A stretch of DNA of 64,000 nt from Chitinophaga sp. CF118 (GTDB taxonomy: Bacteria; Bacteroidota; Bacteroidia; Chitinophagales; Chitinophagaceae). Positions 17,182 to 27,700 of this stretch are shown piece after piece. Positions within the stretch are counted from its first letter, which is position 1. Each line of letters starts with the position of its first letter. The notes beneath the pieces are model-generated. The model was given only the letters and a program-made list of their open reading frames with translations. It searched no databases and had not been told where the DNA came from. The stretch spans positions 1 through 64,000 of the forward strand of contig NZ_FOMK01000015.1 of NCBI RefSeq assembly GCF_900112615.1, read 5' to 3'. Both the position numbers and the translations under genes were made by a program.

Positions 17182-20100
17182 ATGCCGAATACTGATACAA
17201 TAGTTTCATTTGCCGAAATTGCCCGACAAATACAATCGAAACAGGATATCGATATATCCGAAAGCCTGATAGGCACCCACGCATTGAATAGCTTTCAGCG
17301 GGAACTGCTCATAAAAGACGGTACTTTACAAAACTGTGAATCCCTCTACCAGAGCGATGATTGCATATACCTATCCGGGACTGTTAAGAATCTACTTTCG
17401 TACCCGGATGTGAAAGTCAACATACTGATATTTGATACCGGCAAAACCGGTAAAATAAAAAGGAATGTATTGGGATTTTTTAATTTCCCTTCATTCCTTA
17501 CCCCGGACCTTCTCCTGCAACAATTTACTTCGGTAAAAAATGTACAGGATATTTTTGCCAGTGGAAAATCCTCTTTCCTTACTGCCAAGTTCAGTGATGC
17601 CCTCAAACCTGTTCTGCTTTATTCATCAACAGACAGTCTACCGGCTTTTACGAATTATCCTGAAGAGCTCAATAAAATTATGCCCTGGGCAAAAGTAAAA
17701 GCTGGCATCACCTGTAAGATTGATGCAAGTCTTGATACAAGCATTGCATCTATAGTTAGTATGTTATCCATACCCACATCGATGGGCATGGAGCTAAACA
17801 TTCTCAGGGATCAAAACAAATTATCTCTGGCCTACCCCTTAGATGTTTCCAAAAAATTCGGCCCGTTCAGCCTTGGTATTAAAGACTTTCGTGTAATCTA
17901 TAATTTGTCTCAACTTGGCAAAACAATCCCCTTTGCCGGTGTATCTGGTCATATTGATTTCGGAATCGGATCGTCGGATGTATTTGCCTACGTGGATATC
18001 ACGAAGAAAGAATTCCGCTTCCGGGCGGAAGACATTCATTTTTCACTGGATTCACTGGATTCATTTACCAACGACTTTGCTGGTGGATCAATAAGTGATT
18101 TAATGCCTGGTTCCATTGCTGATTACGGTACCTTTTTCGCTACATATTTCCAGGCGGTTATTTCATTGAAAGACGGTCATATCAAACAAACCGAATTTCA
18201 GTTAACAACAGAAAAACCTATCAATTTCATTGATGGTGCTATTGCCCTTACTCCTTATTTTAATTTCAATGTACAGGAGCCTTTTAATAAGGATGAACGG
18301 GATACAAGTATAGAGTTCGGCGGGGAATGGCAATTAGGAACATCCTTTTTCGACCTGGTAGTTTTACCTGATTTCTCAGGACCCAAAACTGATTTTAATA
18401 TCTCAGGTTCCTTACGTCCGGGCAATGTGTTAGATATAGGTGCGCTGACTGATAAAATCATTGGAAAGGATATCATTCCATCAGGACTCGCTATTGCAGA
18501 TTTGGAATTTGAAGCATCGGTTAATAAGAAGAGCCTCGACATTTCTCTTGATGTTTTATCTGACTGGGAATTAAAACTCGGCGGTGCCACATTTGCTATA
18601 CAGGAAGTTGATCTGGCATTAGTTTATGCAGATAAACATGTCAAAGAATGTTCAGTACACGGAAGAGTGGAACTATTTAGTCTCGGTTTAGACATTTCGG
18701 GAGAGTATGATAAAGAACAGGGATGGGTTATTTCAGGAGGATTAGCTCCTGATGAACGCCTTGTCATCAGTACATTACTGGTAAATATTATTAGCACCTT
18801 CCAAAGTACTAAGTCGACCGACCTTATGGATAGCGTTAAGCTACTCCTGGGCGACATGACCGTCAGAAGCCTGATAATTGTATATGCTGTTAATCAAAGT
18901 TCTCTTTCTGTATTTGTGGAACTTGATAACGTATTAAGCTTTCCATGTTTATCTATTAACAAGGTAATTGCAAAAGTTGATGTTACCGATAGTGTACTCA
19001 CCGGGAATTGCCTGGTGAACCTGACTATCGGCGGAGTGGATATTTTTCTTAACACAGAAAAAAAGAAAGATGGATTGATCTTTACCGGCGGACTACCTGC
19101 TAACACTACCCTTCCCGCCGGTAAATTAATGGACGACCTGTTTTCAAAGTTTACCGGTGCGGGATTACCGGAATTTCTTTCAGGTATAGAGGTAACTGCT
19201 CTTAACATACTCTACAATACAGCCACCAAAGATTATGCTTTCAGTATTAAAGGAACAATGAAAATCGGTTCAAGTAAACCGGTAATTTCTTTTGATACCA
19301 GCATGATCCACGGTAAAGATGAATCCTATACAAAAAAGATAAATGCAGTTATAGTAGCCAATACCAGCCTTGCGGATATGGCTGAATCATTTGGATTCAA
19401 TGGATCTGCCCTACCCGGAATTCTAAAAGGCCTGATTTTCTCAGGTATCAATTTCTCTTATGATAGTACTATCGGCATCACCAAATATTCCGGTGGTGGT
19501 GAGATAAATATTGAAGGACAAACAGTGCAATTGAAGCTGGATGTTAACCAGTCAAAAAAGACAGCTGCTTACTCAGGTAATTTCACATGGTTACCTGATA
19601 CAGGAAATAAAAATAGCGGATTAGACTTTCAACTGAAATCTGTAAAAGACAGTTCTTCATCCTCTCTTGATTTATCCCTTGTATTTACTATTAAAGGTGT
19701 AAAGATTGATTTAAAAGCCAGTTCTTCCGAAAAAGAAGAAAAAGGTGTAAAAATATCCAATAAACAATTTAAAGGCAGTACCAGTAATCTGAACTTATCT
19801 GTTACTGATGTATTGGATGATTTGCTCAAATATATTTATCCGGATTATAAAGACGTCATTCCTGCTGCTTTCATTCCCGATATTATTATAAAGGATGTAT
19901 TTATTACTTATGATGGTAGCATTAAGCAGACAAATTTAGCTGCGATTGTTACTGTCAGCGGTAAAGAGATAAAAATCTTCTTCCAATATCAATCAAAAAG
20001 TGATTCAGTTCCCGAGAGCCGTTATGCCTTTGGCATAGAGGCTGATATAGCAAGCCTGGATGGCATGCCTCTCATCGGTTCAGAGTTAAAAGATGTTAGT

Positions 20101-22599
20101 CTTAAGAACACTGGTTTTGCTTATACTTCCGGCGCGGGCGAATTCTTTATTCCGGCAATAACTACTTCGGCGGGCAAGAGTAATCTAGTCATTCCAAAAG
20201 CCGGTAAAAAATTCAGTAAAGGCTTTAACCTGATAGGAGAAATCAATATACCGGGGCAGCAACCTTTTCAATTAACACTGCCTCCCAAAGGTTTGAAGGC
20301 GTCTGTCCCTGCCACATTATCCGCAGCTGATTCAGAAGCCACCGTAAAATGGTTCGACATTGGTAAAAAGCTGGGACCAGTTACGGTAGGTAAACTTGGA
20401 TTTGCCTACAACCTTCGTAACAGCAAAAAAATATCCTTACTTATAGATGGCAATGTAGCTGCTGGTGGCCTGGATCTAAGCCTGAATGGAATGGGCGTAA
20501 GCATTCTTCCCGGCGATTTATTCAAGGGGAATACAGACTCTTTATCATTCGAATTATCAGGAATAGGACTCAAATTCGAAAAAGGACCGGTTGAAATCAG
20601 TGCGTCATTTATACGTACTACGCAAAAAGTGAACGGCGCAGATATAGATGTATATAACGGGGGCGTAATTCTTAAAATGAAGCAATTCATGATTACCGGC
20701 ATAGGCTCTTATGCTAAAGTGGGTAACAATGCATCGCTCTTCATTTACGGATTATATGAGGGGAATATCGGCGGACCAAGCTTCTTTTTTGTAACCGGTA
20801 TTGCTGCGGGTTTTGGTTACAACAGAAGAGTTAACATCCCTTCAATTAACGAAGTACACAAATTCCCACTGGTTGCTATGGCAATGCAACCGGATAAGTC
20901 AAAGGGAATCATTGATATTCTGAAAGATCTTGAAACAAAAGACAGTACCGGAAAGTTGCCGATAGAAATTGCGATGGGCGAATACTGGCTGGCAGTAGGT
21001 ATTAAGTTTACTTCTTTTAAGATCGTAGAATCGTTTGTTCTGCTTACTGTAAATTTTGGGACCGATGTGGAGTTTGCAATACTTGGATTATCAAGACTGA
21101 AATGGCCGGAGAAAAGTATTGCACCATCACCGATTGTCTATATTGAATTAGCCGTATTGGCACATTTTGGCCCCGGTAGCGACGTTATTTCTGTAGAAGC
21201 TATCATCACCCCAAATTCGTATTTATTTTCAAAAGACTGTACCCTTACAGGCGGTTTTGCTTTTTACACCTGGATATCCGGCCGGCATGAAGGAGATTTT
21301 GTTGTTACACTTGGTGGTTATCATCCAAAATTCAAGAAACCGGATCATTATCCAACCGTCCCCAGACTCGCCATAGCATGGAAAGTAAGTGATGTATTAT
21401 CTATCAGGGGTGAAATGTATTATGCGTTAACGCCAACGGCAATTATGGCCGGTGGTAGAATGGAAGTTCTTTTTCAGATCCCTGTTCTCAGCGCATCCCT
21501 CACCATATGGGCAGATATGCTGATATCCTGGTCGCCTTTCCAGTATTATATAGATATGGGTATTTGTGTAAAGATTGATGCACATATAAGCATTTCATTT
21601 ATCAGTATTCATTTCTGCCTGGAAATGGATGCGGAGCTACACATATGGGGACCACCATTTGCCGGGGAAGCTTATGTTGACTGGACCATTTTCTCATTTA
21701 CCATACCATTTGGTGCTTCAGATAAAACACTGCCCGCTCCCCTGGAATGGAAACAGTTTGCGGGTACTTATATCCCGCCAAATCCGGTTAATACCGTTAT
21801 CAACAAGGGAATTATCAAACAGGTAAAAGACCCTGCGGATAATCAGAAAATAAAGTATACAATCATTAATCCTCATGAACTGGAATTAACTATTGATTCT
21901 CTTATTCCTGCTACCTCCTTATTAGTCAACGGGGCAGAAGCTGATGATACAATTCCAATGCGATCCGGTACAGGCAATACGATTCTCAAAAATGGTATTG
22001 CTGTAAACAACACCTATGCGGAAAGGAAAAAAGAACTGGGTATCCGGCCCTGCGGTCTTAGCGGAAATGATGGACTGGATTTCAGTCTGAATGTGACGGT
22101 TACACTCGGTAAGGTTGAACAAATGATGAGTGTATCCTGCATAGCAAAAGGCGCTACGGATGCACTCTGGGGAAGTGAAATCAGTACATCCGGGAACCAG
22201 AATCCCGGCACTTCCAAAGTGATTGAGAATGTATTATCCGGCCTTACGCTCCGTCCACCTGCCAAACAAAATGTTTCCAGTATCCGGGAGCTTGATTTTT
22301 CTCAATTGTTTGATATGTCTGGTACTATGTTCGTCTGGAACCAGCAAATGGCTGAAACTGCGCGGGCCTATCATTCATACGATGTATTTGAAACGATCCA
22401 GGCTACATATGTAAAAGATGCGGTTACAAAAGAAAGAAACCGCTTGATGGAAATGCTGAGTATGGTTACGGGAGAAGTATTTCAGACAGACGTAACCGAT
22501 ATGAATACCATTATGACTGGGCCACAGGTTTATTTTAAAGCGCCACCTGTACTTTGCCAGGCCGGACAAATACCTCAATATCCAACCGATACACAATAA
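17182..22599 (+). CDS. Giant-operon protein 2: DUF6603-like repeat protein (1805 aa)
   Basis: Starts 24 nt after the previous stop. It is almost entirely beta-strand, with no export signal. From about residue 300 to 1000 it has repeated modules of about 100-130 residues, each with a G/P-x-I/L-x-G-I-x-V/F-x-x-L/I-x-I-x-Y/F pattern (for example LSGIEVTALNILYNT, LKGLIFSGINFSYDS, IPDIIIKDVFITYDG). Residues about 1410-1515 carry the aromatic core that I associate with DUF6603 (SWSPFQYYIDMG, HIWGPPFAGEAYVDW, FSFTIPFG). DUF6603 is uncharacterised and found in large bacterial and fungal proteins. The C-terminal 250 residues differ. It is probably a structural or scaffolding part. Confidence 0.85.
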   Translation: MPNTDTIVSFAEIARQIQSKQDIDISESLIGTHALNSFQRELLIKDGTLQNCESLYQSDDCIYLSGTVKNLLSYPDVKVNILIFDTGKTGKIKRNVLGFFNFPSFLTPDLLLQQFTSVKNVQDIFASGKSSFLTAKFSDALKPVLLYSSTDSLPAFTNYPEELNKIMPWAKVKAGITCKIDASLDTSIASIVSMLSIPTSMGMELNILRDQNKLSLAYPLDVSKKFGPFSLGIKDFRVIYNLSQLGKTIPFAGVSGHIDFGIGSSDVFAYVDITKKEFRFRAEDIHFSLDSLDSFTNDFAGGSISDLMPGSIADYGTFFATYFQAVISLKDGHIKQTEFQLTTEKPINFIDGAIALTPYFNFNVQEPFNKDERDTSIEFGGEWQLGTSFFDLVVLPDFSGPKTDFNISGSLRPGNVLDIGALTDKIIGKDIIPSGLAIADLEFEASVNKKSLDISLDVLSDWELKLGGATFAIQEVDLALVYADKHVKECSVHGRVELFSLGLDISGEYDKEQGWVISGGLAPDERLVISTLLVNIISTFQSTKSTDLMDSVKLLLGDMTVRSLIIVYAVNQSSLSVFVELDNVLSFPCLSINKVIAKVDVTDSVLTGNCLVNLTIGGVDIFLNTEKKKDGLIFTGGLPANTTLPAGKLMDDLFSKFTGAGLPEFLSGIEVTALNILYNTATKDYAFSIKGTMKIGSSKPVISFDTSMIHGKDESYTKKINAVIVANTSLADMAESFGFNGSALPGILKGLIFSGINFSYDSTIGITKYSGGGEINIEGQTVQLKLDVNQSKKTAAYSGNFTWLPDTGNKNSGLDFQLKSVKDSSSSSLDLSLVFTIKGVKIDLKASSSEKEEKGVKISNKQFKGSTSNLNLSVTDVLDDLLKYIYPDYKDVIPAAFIPDIIIKDVFITYDGSIKQTNLAAIVTVSGKEIKIFFQYQSKSDSVPESRYAFGIEADIASLDGMPLIGSELKDVSLKNTGFAYTSGAGEFFIPAITTSAGKSNLVIPKAGKKFSKGFNLIGEINIPGQQPFQLTLPPKGLKASVPATLSAADSEATVKWFDIGKKLGPVTVGKLGFAYNLRNSKKISLLIDGNVAAGGLDLSLNGMGVSILPGDLFKGNTDSLSFELSGIGLKFEKGPVEISASFIRTTQKVNGADIDVYNGGVILKMKQFMITGIGSYAKVGNNASLFIYGLYEGNIGGPSFFFVTGIAAGFGYNRRVNIPSINEVHKFPLVAMAMQPDKSKGIIDILKDLETKDSTGKLPIEIAMGEYWLAVGIKFTSFKIVESFVLLTVNFGTDVEFAILGLSRLKWPEKSIAPSPIVYIELAVLAHFGPGSDVISVEAIITPNSYLFSKDCTLTGGFAFYTWISGRHEGDFVVTLGGYHPKFKKPDHYPTVPRLAIAWKVSDVLSIRGEMYYALTPTAIMAGGRMEVLFQIPVLSASLTIWADMLISWSPFQYYIDMGICVKIDAHISISFISIHFCLEMDAELHIWGPPFAGEAYVDWTIFSFTIPFGASDKTLPAPLEWKQFAGTYIPPNPVNTVINKGIIKQVKDPADNQKIKYTIINPHELELTIDSLIPATSLLVNGAEADDTIPMRSGTGNTILKNGIAVNNTYAERKKELGIRPCGLSGNDGLDFSLNVTVTLGKVEQMMSVSCIAKGATDALWGSEISTSGNQNPGTSKVIENVLSGLTLRPPAKQNVSSIRELDFSQLFDMSGTMFVWNQQMAETARAYHSYDVFETIQATYVKDAVTKERNRLMEMLSMVTGEVFQTDVTDMNTIMTGPQVYFKAPPVLCQAGQIPQYPTDTQ

Positions 22600-22614
22600 A
22601 ATCATTTGCTTGAC

Positions 22615-24762
22615 ATGCCAACAACGGATATAATAGAAAAAACACAGCTGATACAATGCTTCACACCTTCTATGGTGGCAGGGGAATATAATCTGGCTAT
22701 TACACATACAGTAACAACACCCAAATCTGTTGATAGTAAATACCTGCCGCCGAAAGGGCCAGTTGCCCAGGCATCTTTGAATTTTAATATTGATGCTGCA
22801 CGATTCGTACTTAACCCGGCGGACATTTATTCCGTATATCCACCGGCAGGACAGTCAGGTAATTTCTCAGAATCCCTGCCGCATATTGTTTTCACAAGGC
22901 GCACGCTTCCCTGGGAAAGAACAGTGGATGGGAAACCACCGGTGTTCCAACGTGCTGCGGAAGAAGAACCCAAAGCTGCACCCCGAGATCCTATTTACAG
23001 TCAGCCGGTTCCCTGGATGGCAGTCCTTCTTTTTGAAGAGGCCGAAAATCCGGTTATCGTTAACCGAAAGATAGCAGATCTGATTGCTCCGGGTACGGCT
23101 ATACTGGGGCCCGCTATTAATGGTAAAAATGATGCGCTTAAACTGATGGAATGGGAAGATGCTGCCGATAGTTGCAATACCATTGATATTCCCACTGAGA
23201 AATTTTCTGAATACATACCCAAGCTTAGCGCGGCTTCTTTACTGGCACATTCTAAGAAAGTCCGTATCACCAATAAAGATAAAAATGGAATCGTTGATCT
23301 TGATGATAAAGATGCGGGCACTGCATTGTTTTCCGTAATAGTCGGGAACAGACTGCCCGCAGGAAATCAAATGAATACAGCTGTCCTTGTTTCCCTGGAA
23401 GGCTTCCAGGATTATATTGCAACAGATAAATCCAAGCCGGCATCAAAAGCAATTCCGAAAGAACAAAAGATCGTTAGGATGGTTGCTTTGGCTAGCTGGA
23501 GTTTTCATAATTCAGGCGATGCTTCTTTCACTACACTTATAAAGGACCTGTCAATAAAACCATTACAGATCCTTGATACAAAAATTGATGCTGCTCTTTC
23601 CAAATATCTGAATACAGGATATACTGCCGTAGAATACCTGACAAGAGCAGGAGCAAAAACAGTTTCATGGTATCATGGTCCATTTGTTCCGCATTTAACT
23701 TACCAACCGTCAACAGCCATTTCCTTTTCTTCATCGGATGCTTCTTTGCGCTACGATACCACCACTGGTATGATGGATATTTCATTTGCCGCAGCCTGGC
23801 AGTTGGGTAGAATGCTTGGCTTGGAAAGTCAGGCGTTTGCAAAAGCTATACAGGCATGGCGGATCTCTGTGAAACAGGCACAGATCCGGGAAAAGAAAGT
23901 GGATGCTATTAATAAACTTATTGATGAATATCCTGGAGACTCCCCAAAGGACAAAGTAATCAGTTATCTGAAAGATGCTCCGCCGGAACAGAAAACAACG
24001 ACAAAAATTAATGATACAAATACAAATGTCCCAAAAGATGTACAGGAATTTTTGGGCAAGCTGTTTTGTTTAAAAGGAATTCCTTTTAAGTACCTGGTAC
24101 CCGGTGAAATGTTTCTGGAAAAAGAATCTCTTGCTTTTTTCTATGTTGATTCTAACTGGATATCCGCTTTAATGGATGGCGCGCTAAGTATCGGGCGGAG
24201 CAACAGATCGCAGTTAATTATAGATCAGGCAATGGCTGGCAATTTTTTACCTGCGGAATACAATGTTCAGAAAAAAGCTTCTGTAGATGGTAAAGATTTT
24301 ATGTTACTGAATGTGACAGGTTTCCTGTTACGTTCAGATCTTATTTCAGGCTGGCGCGGTATAGAGATAGAGGCGTATGACAATAGCAACCAACTATTAC
24401 CGGCTTTCCGTTTCGAACGTATTGATGAAGATATTTTCCTTGGTGTATTCAATGGTACTGTGGCCAGGATCGTTATCACACAGCCATATGAAGGGCTCCA
24501 TTTCGGAATAAAAATAAATAATGGTGAGTGGGAGAAAAATTTAAAAACAGATGATGGCAAAGGAGGAATAGTCATTAACCCTTCTTTGAATGTAAACAAA
24601 GAACTGAACGGACTGATTAATAAGAACAGAATAATGGATGTTAGTGGTCTTGCGGCTTCAATGAAACAACATTTATCCACCGACGTTTTCACCTCTGCAG
24701 AATTTGCGTTCCAGATGGTGGACAGTCCTGTGAAACATACCTTAACGATAAAACTATCCTGA
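22615..24762 (+). CDS. Giant-operon protein 3: uncharacterised 715-aa protein
   Basis: The ATG at 22615 is used; a TTG at 22606 would add three residues. There is no signal peptide. The sequence has a regular conserved feel: LPHIVFTRRTLPWERTVDG near 90-110, PWMAVLLFEE near 130, FAAAWQLGRMLGLESQAFAKA near 400, IPFKYLVPGEMFLEKESLAF near 490 and GFLLRSDLISGWRGIEIEAY near 560. I do not recognise a named family, but such motifs recur in large proteins of unknown function. Proline- and aspartate-rich turns suggest a mostly beta fold. It starts 15 nt after protein 2 and ends 3 nt before protein 4. Confidence 0.8.
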   Translation: MPTTDIIEKTQLIQCFTPSMVAGEYNLAITHTVTTPKSVDSKYLPPKGPVAQASLNFNIDAARFVLNPADIYSVYPPAGQSGNFSESLPHIVFTRRTLPWERTVDGKPPVFQRAAEEEPKAAPRDPIYSQPVPWMAVLLFEEAENPVIVNRKIADLIAPGTAILGPAINGKNDALKLMEWEDAADSCNTIDIPTEKFSEYIPKLSAASLLAHSKKVRITNKDKNGIVDLDDKDAGTALFSVIVGNRLPAGNQMNTAVLVSLEGFQDYIATDKSKPASKAIPKEQKIVRMVALASWSFHNSGDASFTTLIKDLSIKPLQILDTKIDAALSKYLNTGYTAVEYLTRAGAKTVSWYHGPFVPHLTYQPSTAISFSSSDASLRYDTTTGMMDISFAAAWQLGRMLGLESQAFAKAIQAWRISVKQAQIREKKVDAINKLIDEYPGDSPKDKVISYLKDAPPEQKTTTKINDTNTNVPKDVQEFLGKLFCLKGIPFKYLVPGEMFLEKESLAFFYVDSNWISALMDGALSIGRSNRSQLIIDQAMAGNFLPAEYNVQKKASVDGKDFMLLNVTGFLLRSDLISGWRGIEIEAYDNSNQLLPAFRFERIDEDIFLGVFNGTVARIVITQPYEGLHFGIKINNGEWEKNLKTDDGKGGIVINPSLNVNKELNGLINKNRIMDVSGLAASMKQHLSTDVFTSAEFAFQMVDSPVKHTLTIKLS

Positions 24763-24765
24763 TAA

Positions 24766-27700
24766 ATGAGCGCTAATCGTACACTTCTTGTACCTATGTT
24801 TGCTGAGGCACTTGTTGTTTCGGAAAATAAAAATATAACATACGCCGACGTAAGGCCAAAGCTCGCTTTCTTTGATCAGAGCATTCTCGGAGATAATATC
24901 CAGGCTGATGGGAAGCCACTTCCGCCTCCCGAAAATGGAATTCATATTCACTGGAACCTGCCAAAGGCATTGAAACATTCTTTTGTTGATGAGAAAACGG
25001 ATGCCGACATGGATTTTCCATATGCTCCTAACAGATGGATGGTGATAAGATATAGTTCGGATAATGGAATTGATAATATTCCGGCTAAAGCGTGGATCAT
25101 TGAAAGTGATTATGTCAACGATATAGATAACATAGATCTCAGTGTGGCAGATCCTAATTTTATATCACTGAAGAATCAGCAATTGGGAGTTCAGAAGATA
25201 GGACGATGCCTGCCATATACACCCGGTTATAAAAACACACGTACATCTTCACCTTATCTTACGGCTGTTACCGCGGGTAACCCTTACTTTTCCGCTTTTT
25301 ATCCGGGATGCCGGAATGTATTCGGATTTTATGATGACATGAAAGATGAGAAGGGCAATCTTTTGACCAGCGGCTCTTTCACTTATGTGGTAACCGGTTG
25401 GTATGATGATCCTGAAACAGATCCTTTATTCCCTTTGCCATTTACTGATGCGTTGACCAACGAGCAGAAAATGCAGCTAAAAAAACATAACTGGTTTTCA
25501 GATAAATGGAAATATAGTGGCGATAGTTATCCTGAGCAATCCCTCTTTCATGCTGCTGTACACAGTGTTACATGGGCTCCCAATATGCCAGGCGGTGTTC
25601 CCTCCGGCCCGGTAAATTTTGCTGCCGGTAGTACGGCTGCTGAAGCATTCAGTAGTAGTGTTGTACAGACTGACGGCTCTCCTAAAGAATTGATGGAAGA
25701 ATTGCTGAACGCATTACAGTACCAGTTACTGGAAGATGATCACAACCCCGCTTCTATCGAAAGAATAAAAGAAGAAACGCATAGCCGTGGTTTTCATTCG
25801 AAAAAAGGAGGTTTTCTGTGGGAGATCAGCAGGTGTGAATCCGACCACGAACTGGGAGAAAAAGATACTGCTTCCAAACAATTCCCCGATGTTCCGGGAA
25901 TCAGTGATATGCTGCAGGCATTAAATAAAAATCAAAACCTGCTTAACCAGCAACAGTATGAGTTGTCTCGCTGGCAACAGGAATATTATTCATTATGGTA
26001 TAAGCAGGCGCTCAATACCATCAAAAATTTCAAACAGGATCTTGCTTTTTCAACTACGAAAGAAAATCTGTTAGCGAAAATAAGTGAGACAAATACATTG
26101 ATATCTCAACTGACAAATGATGTGAACGTTGCTAAAAAGCAAATAAACAGCCTTGCTCCTTTTAGTAAACAGCCTGCGGAGTTTTTATTAAAGCAGATAG
26201 AATCACCCGTCTACTGGGAAGCTAATGACCCTGTATTGCTATTCTGGGGAAACGGGACTGGTGATGTAAATAAATACAACCTTTCTTCATCAGGTCAGGA
26301 AATAAACTGCCGGACCATTGACCAGCTTCCTGGCGAATTAAATGTTACCATTGAAGATGCACTGACCGTTAACGTAAAAATCCCTTCCAGTCAGGATACA
26401 TTTAAATCCACATTGCTTAACAGCATTGAGGGCATTGAAATACCGGCTGCAGAGATCCTGGCCATCTGCCGGGAAGCCATGCTTTTTGATCAGTCTTTTT
26501 CTACAGATCTGGCACTGGTTGCCTATAATATTGCGGGCATAGGGAAAGGGAAAGACAAAAAGAATCCATCCATTATAGACTTTGGAAAAACTATTGCGAA
26601 TTTACAGGCAAGTCTTTTACAGACGGAAGAAACGTTATCTTTTTCGATCGTAAAGTGGCAGCAGGCATGGTCCCCCTTGTTCTTATCCTGGCAGGTTGCA
26701 TTTTATCCGGCGTTCAACGATATTAAATCGCTCGACCTTACCGATCATCCCGACTGGGAGCTGGAGGATTACCTGTTTTACAAAACCAATAAGGCAACTA
26801 CTCCTGCATCACCCTATCTTTTTAACTCCATTACGCCTTTTTCAAATGCGGTGTTTGCTAATTTAAAACGATTAGTGCCCGATATTAAAAAGTATGACGG
26901 ACAACATTTAATTGCACAGTCATTAAGCGGCTTTCATAAATATCTGTTAATGCAGCAGCCAGATCTTCAGTTTCCACCACTGAAGTATCGTCCTGATAAA
27001 ATGTATAATTTCGATTCGGACTATGTGATCGATCAGCAGGAACTGACTACAATAGGATCGCATGGATACAGGCTTGGATCCAATCCGGGACAACCATCAG
27101 ATCGGGCTAAAAAGTTCTTCCCCTTACGCGCCGGGCAGATGGAAATGATAAATCTTTCCATCATTGATGCATTCGGGCAGGTAAAAAAGGTTCTGATAAG
27201 CGGAGATCCGAAAAACCCTGTAGCCGCTACATCGGGCCAGCTTTCTCCCGTTCCGGGAATAAAACTACTACAGAACCGTGTATCACTTGCGCCAAGAATC
27301 GTACAACCATCGAGGATAGTATTTAACTGGCTGGATGATAAAGATGAAATAATCTATCCCGGAAGTCATGGCAACATTAATCCTGTTTTTGGATGGGTAG
27401 TGCCGAATCTTTTCGATAAAAGTCTGATGGTTTATGATGAGGATGGCGTTGAAGTATTGATTCTCCAGTTGATTACTGATCCCAAAAACAAAGGTGGAAT
27501 CGGGCTTACTAAAAAACCGTTCCCCGGCTACGATGCAATACCGGCTTTGGGCAACAACAAACATCTATCAGCTTTTATAGATTCCGTAAGCACTGCTACC
27601 GCAGTAGCTGGCCTTATTGATCTTGCTATAAAAGTTAACCTTAATGTATCCGGATCAGCGGCATTACAAAATAACAATAGCTCATTAATTGCAGGCCAAC

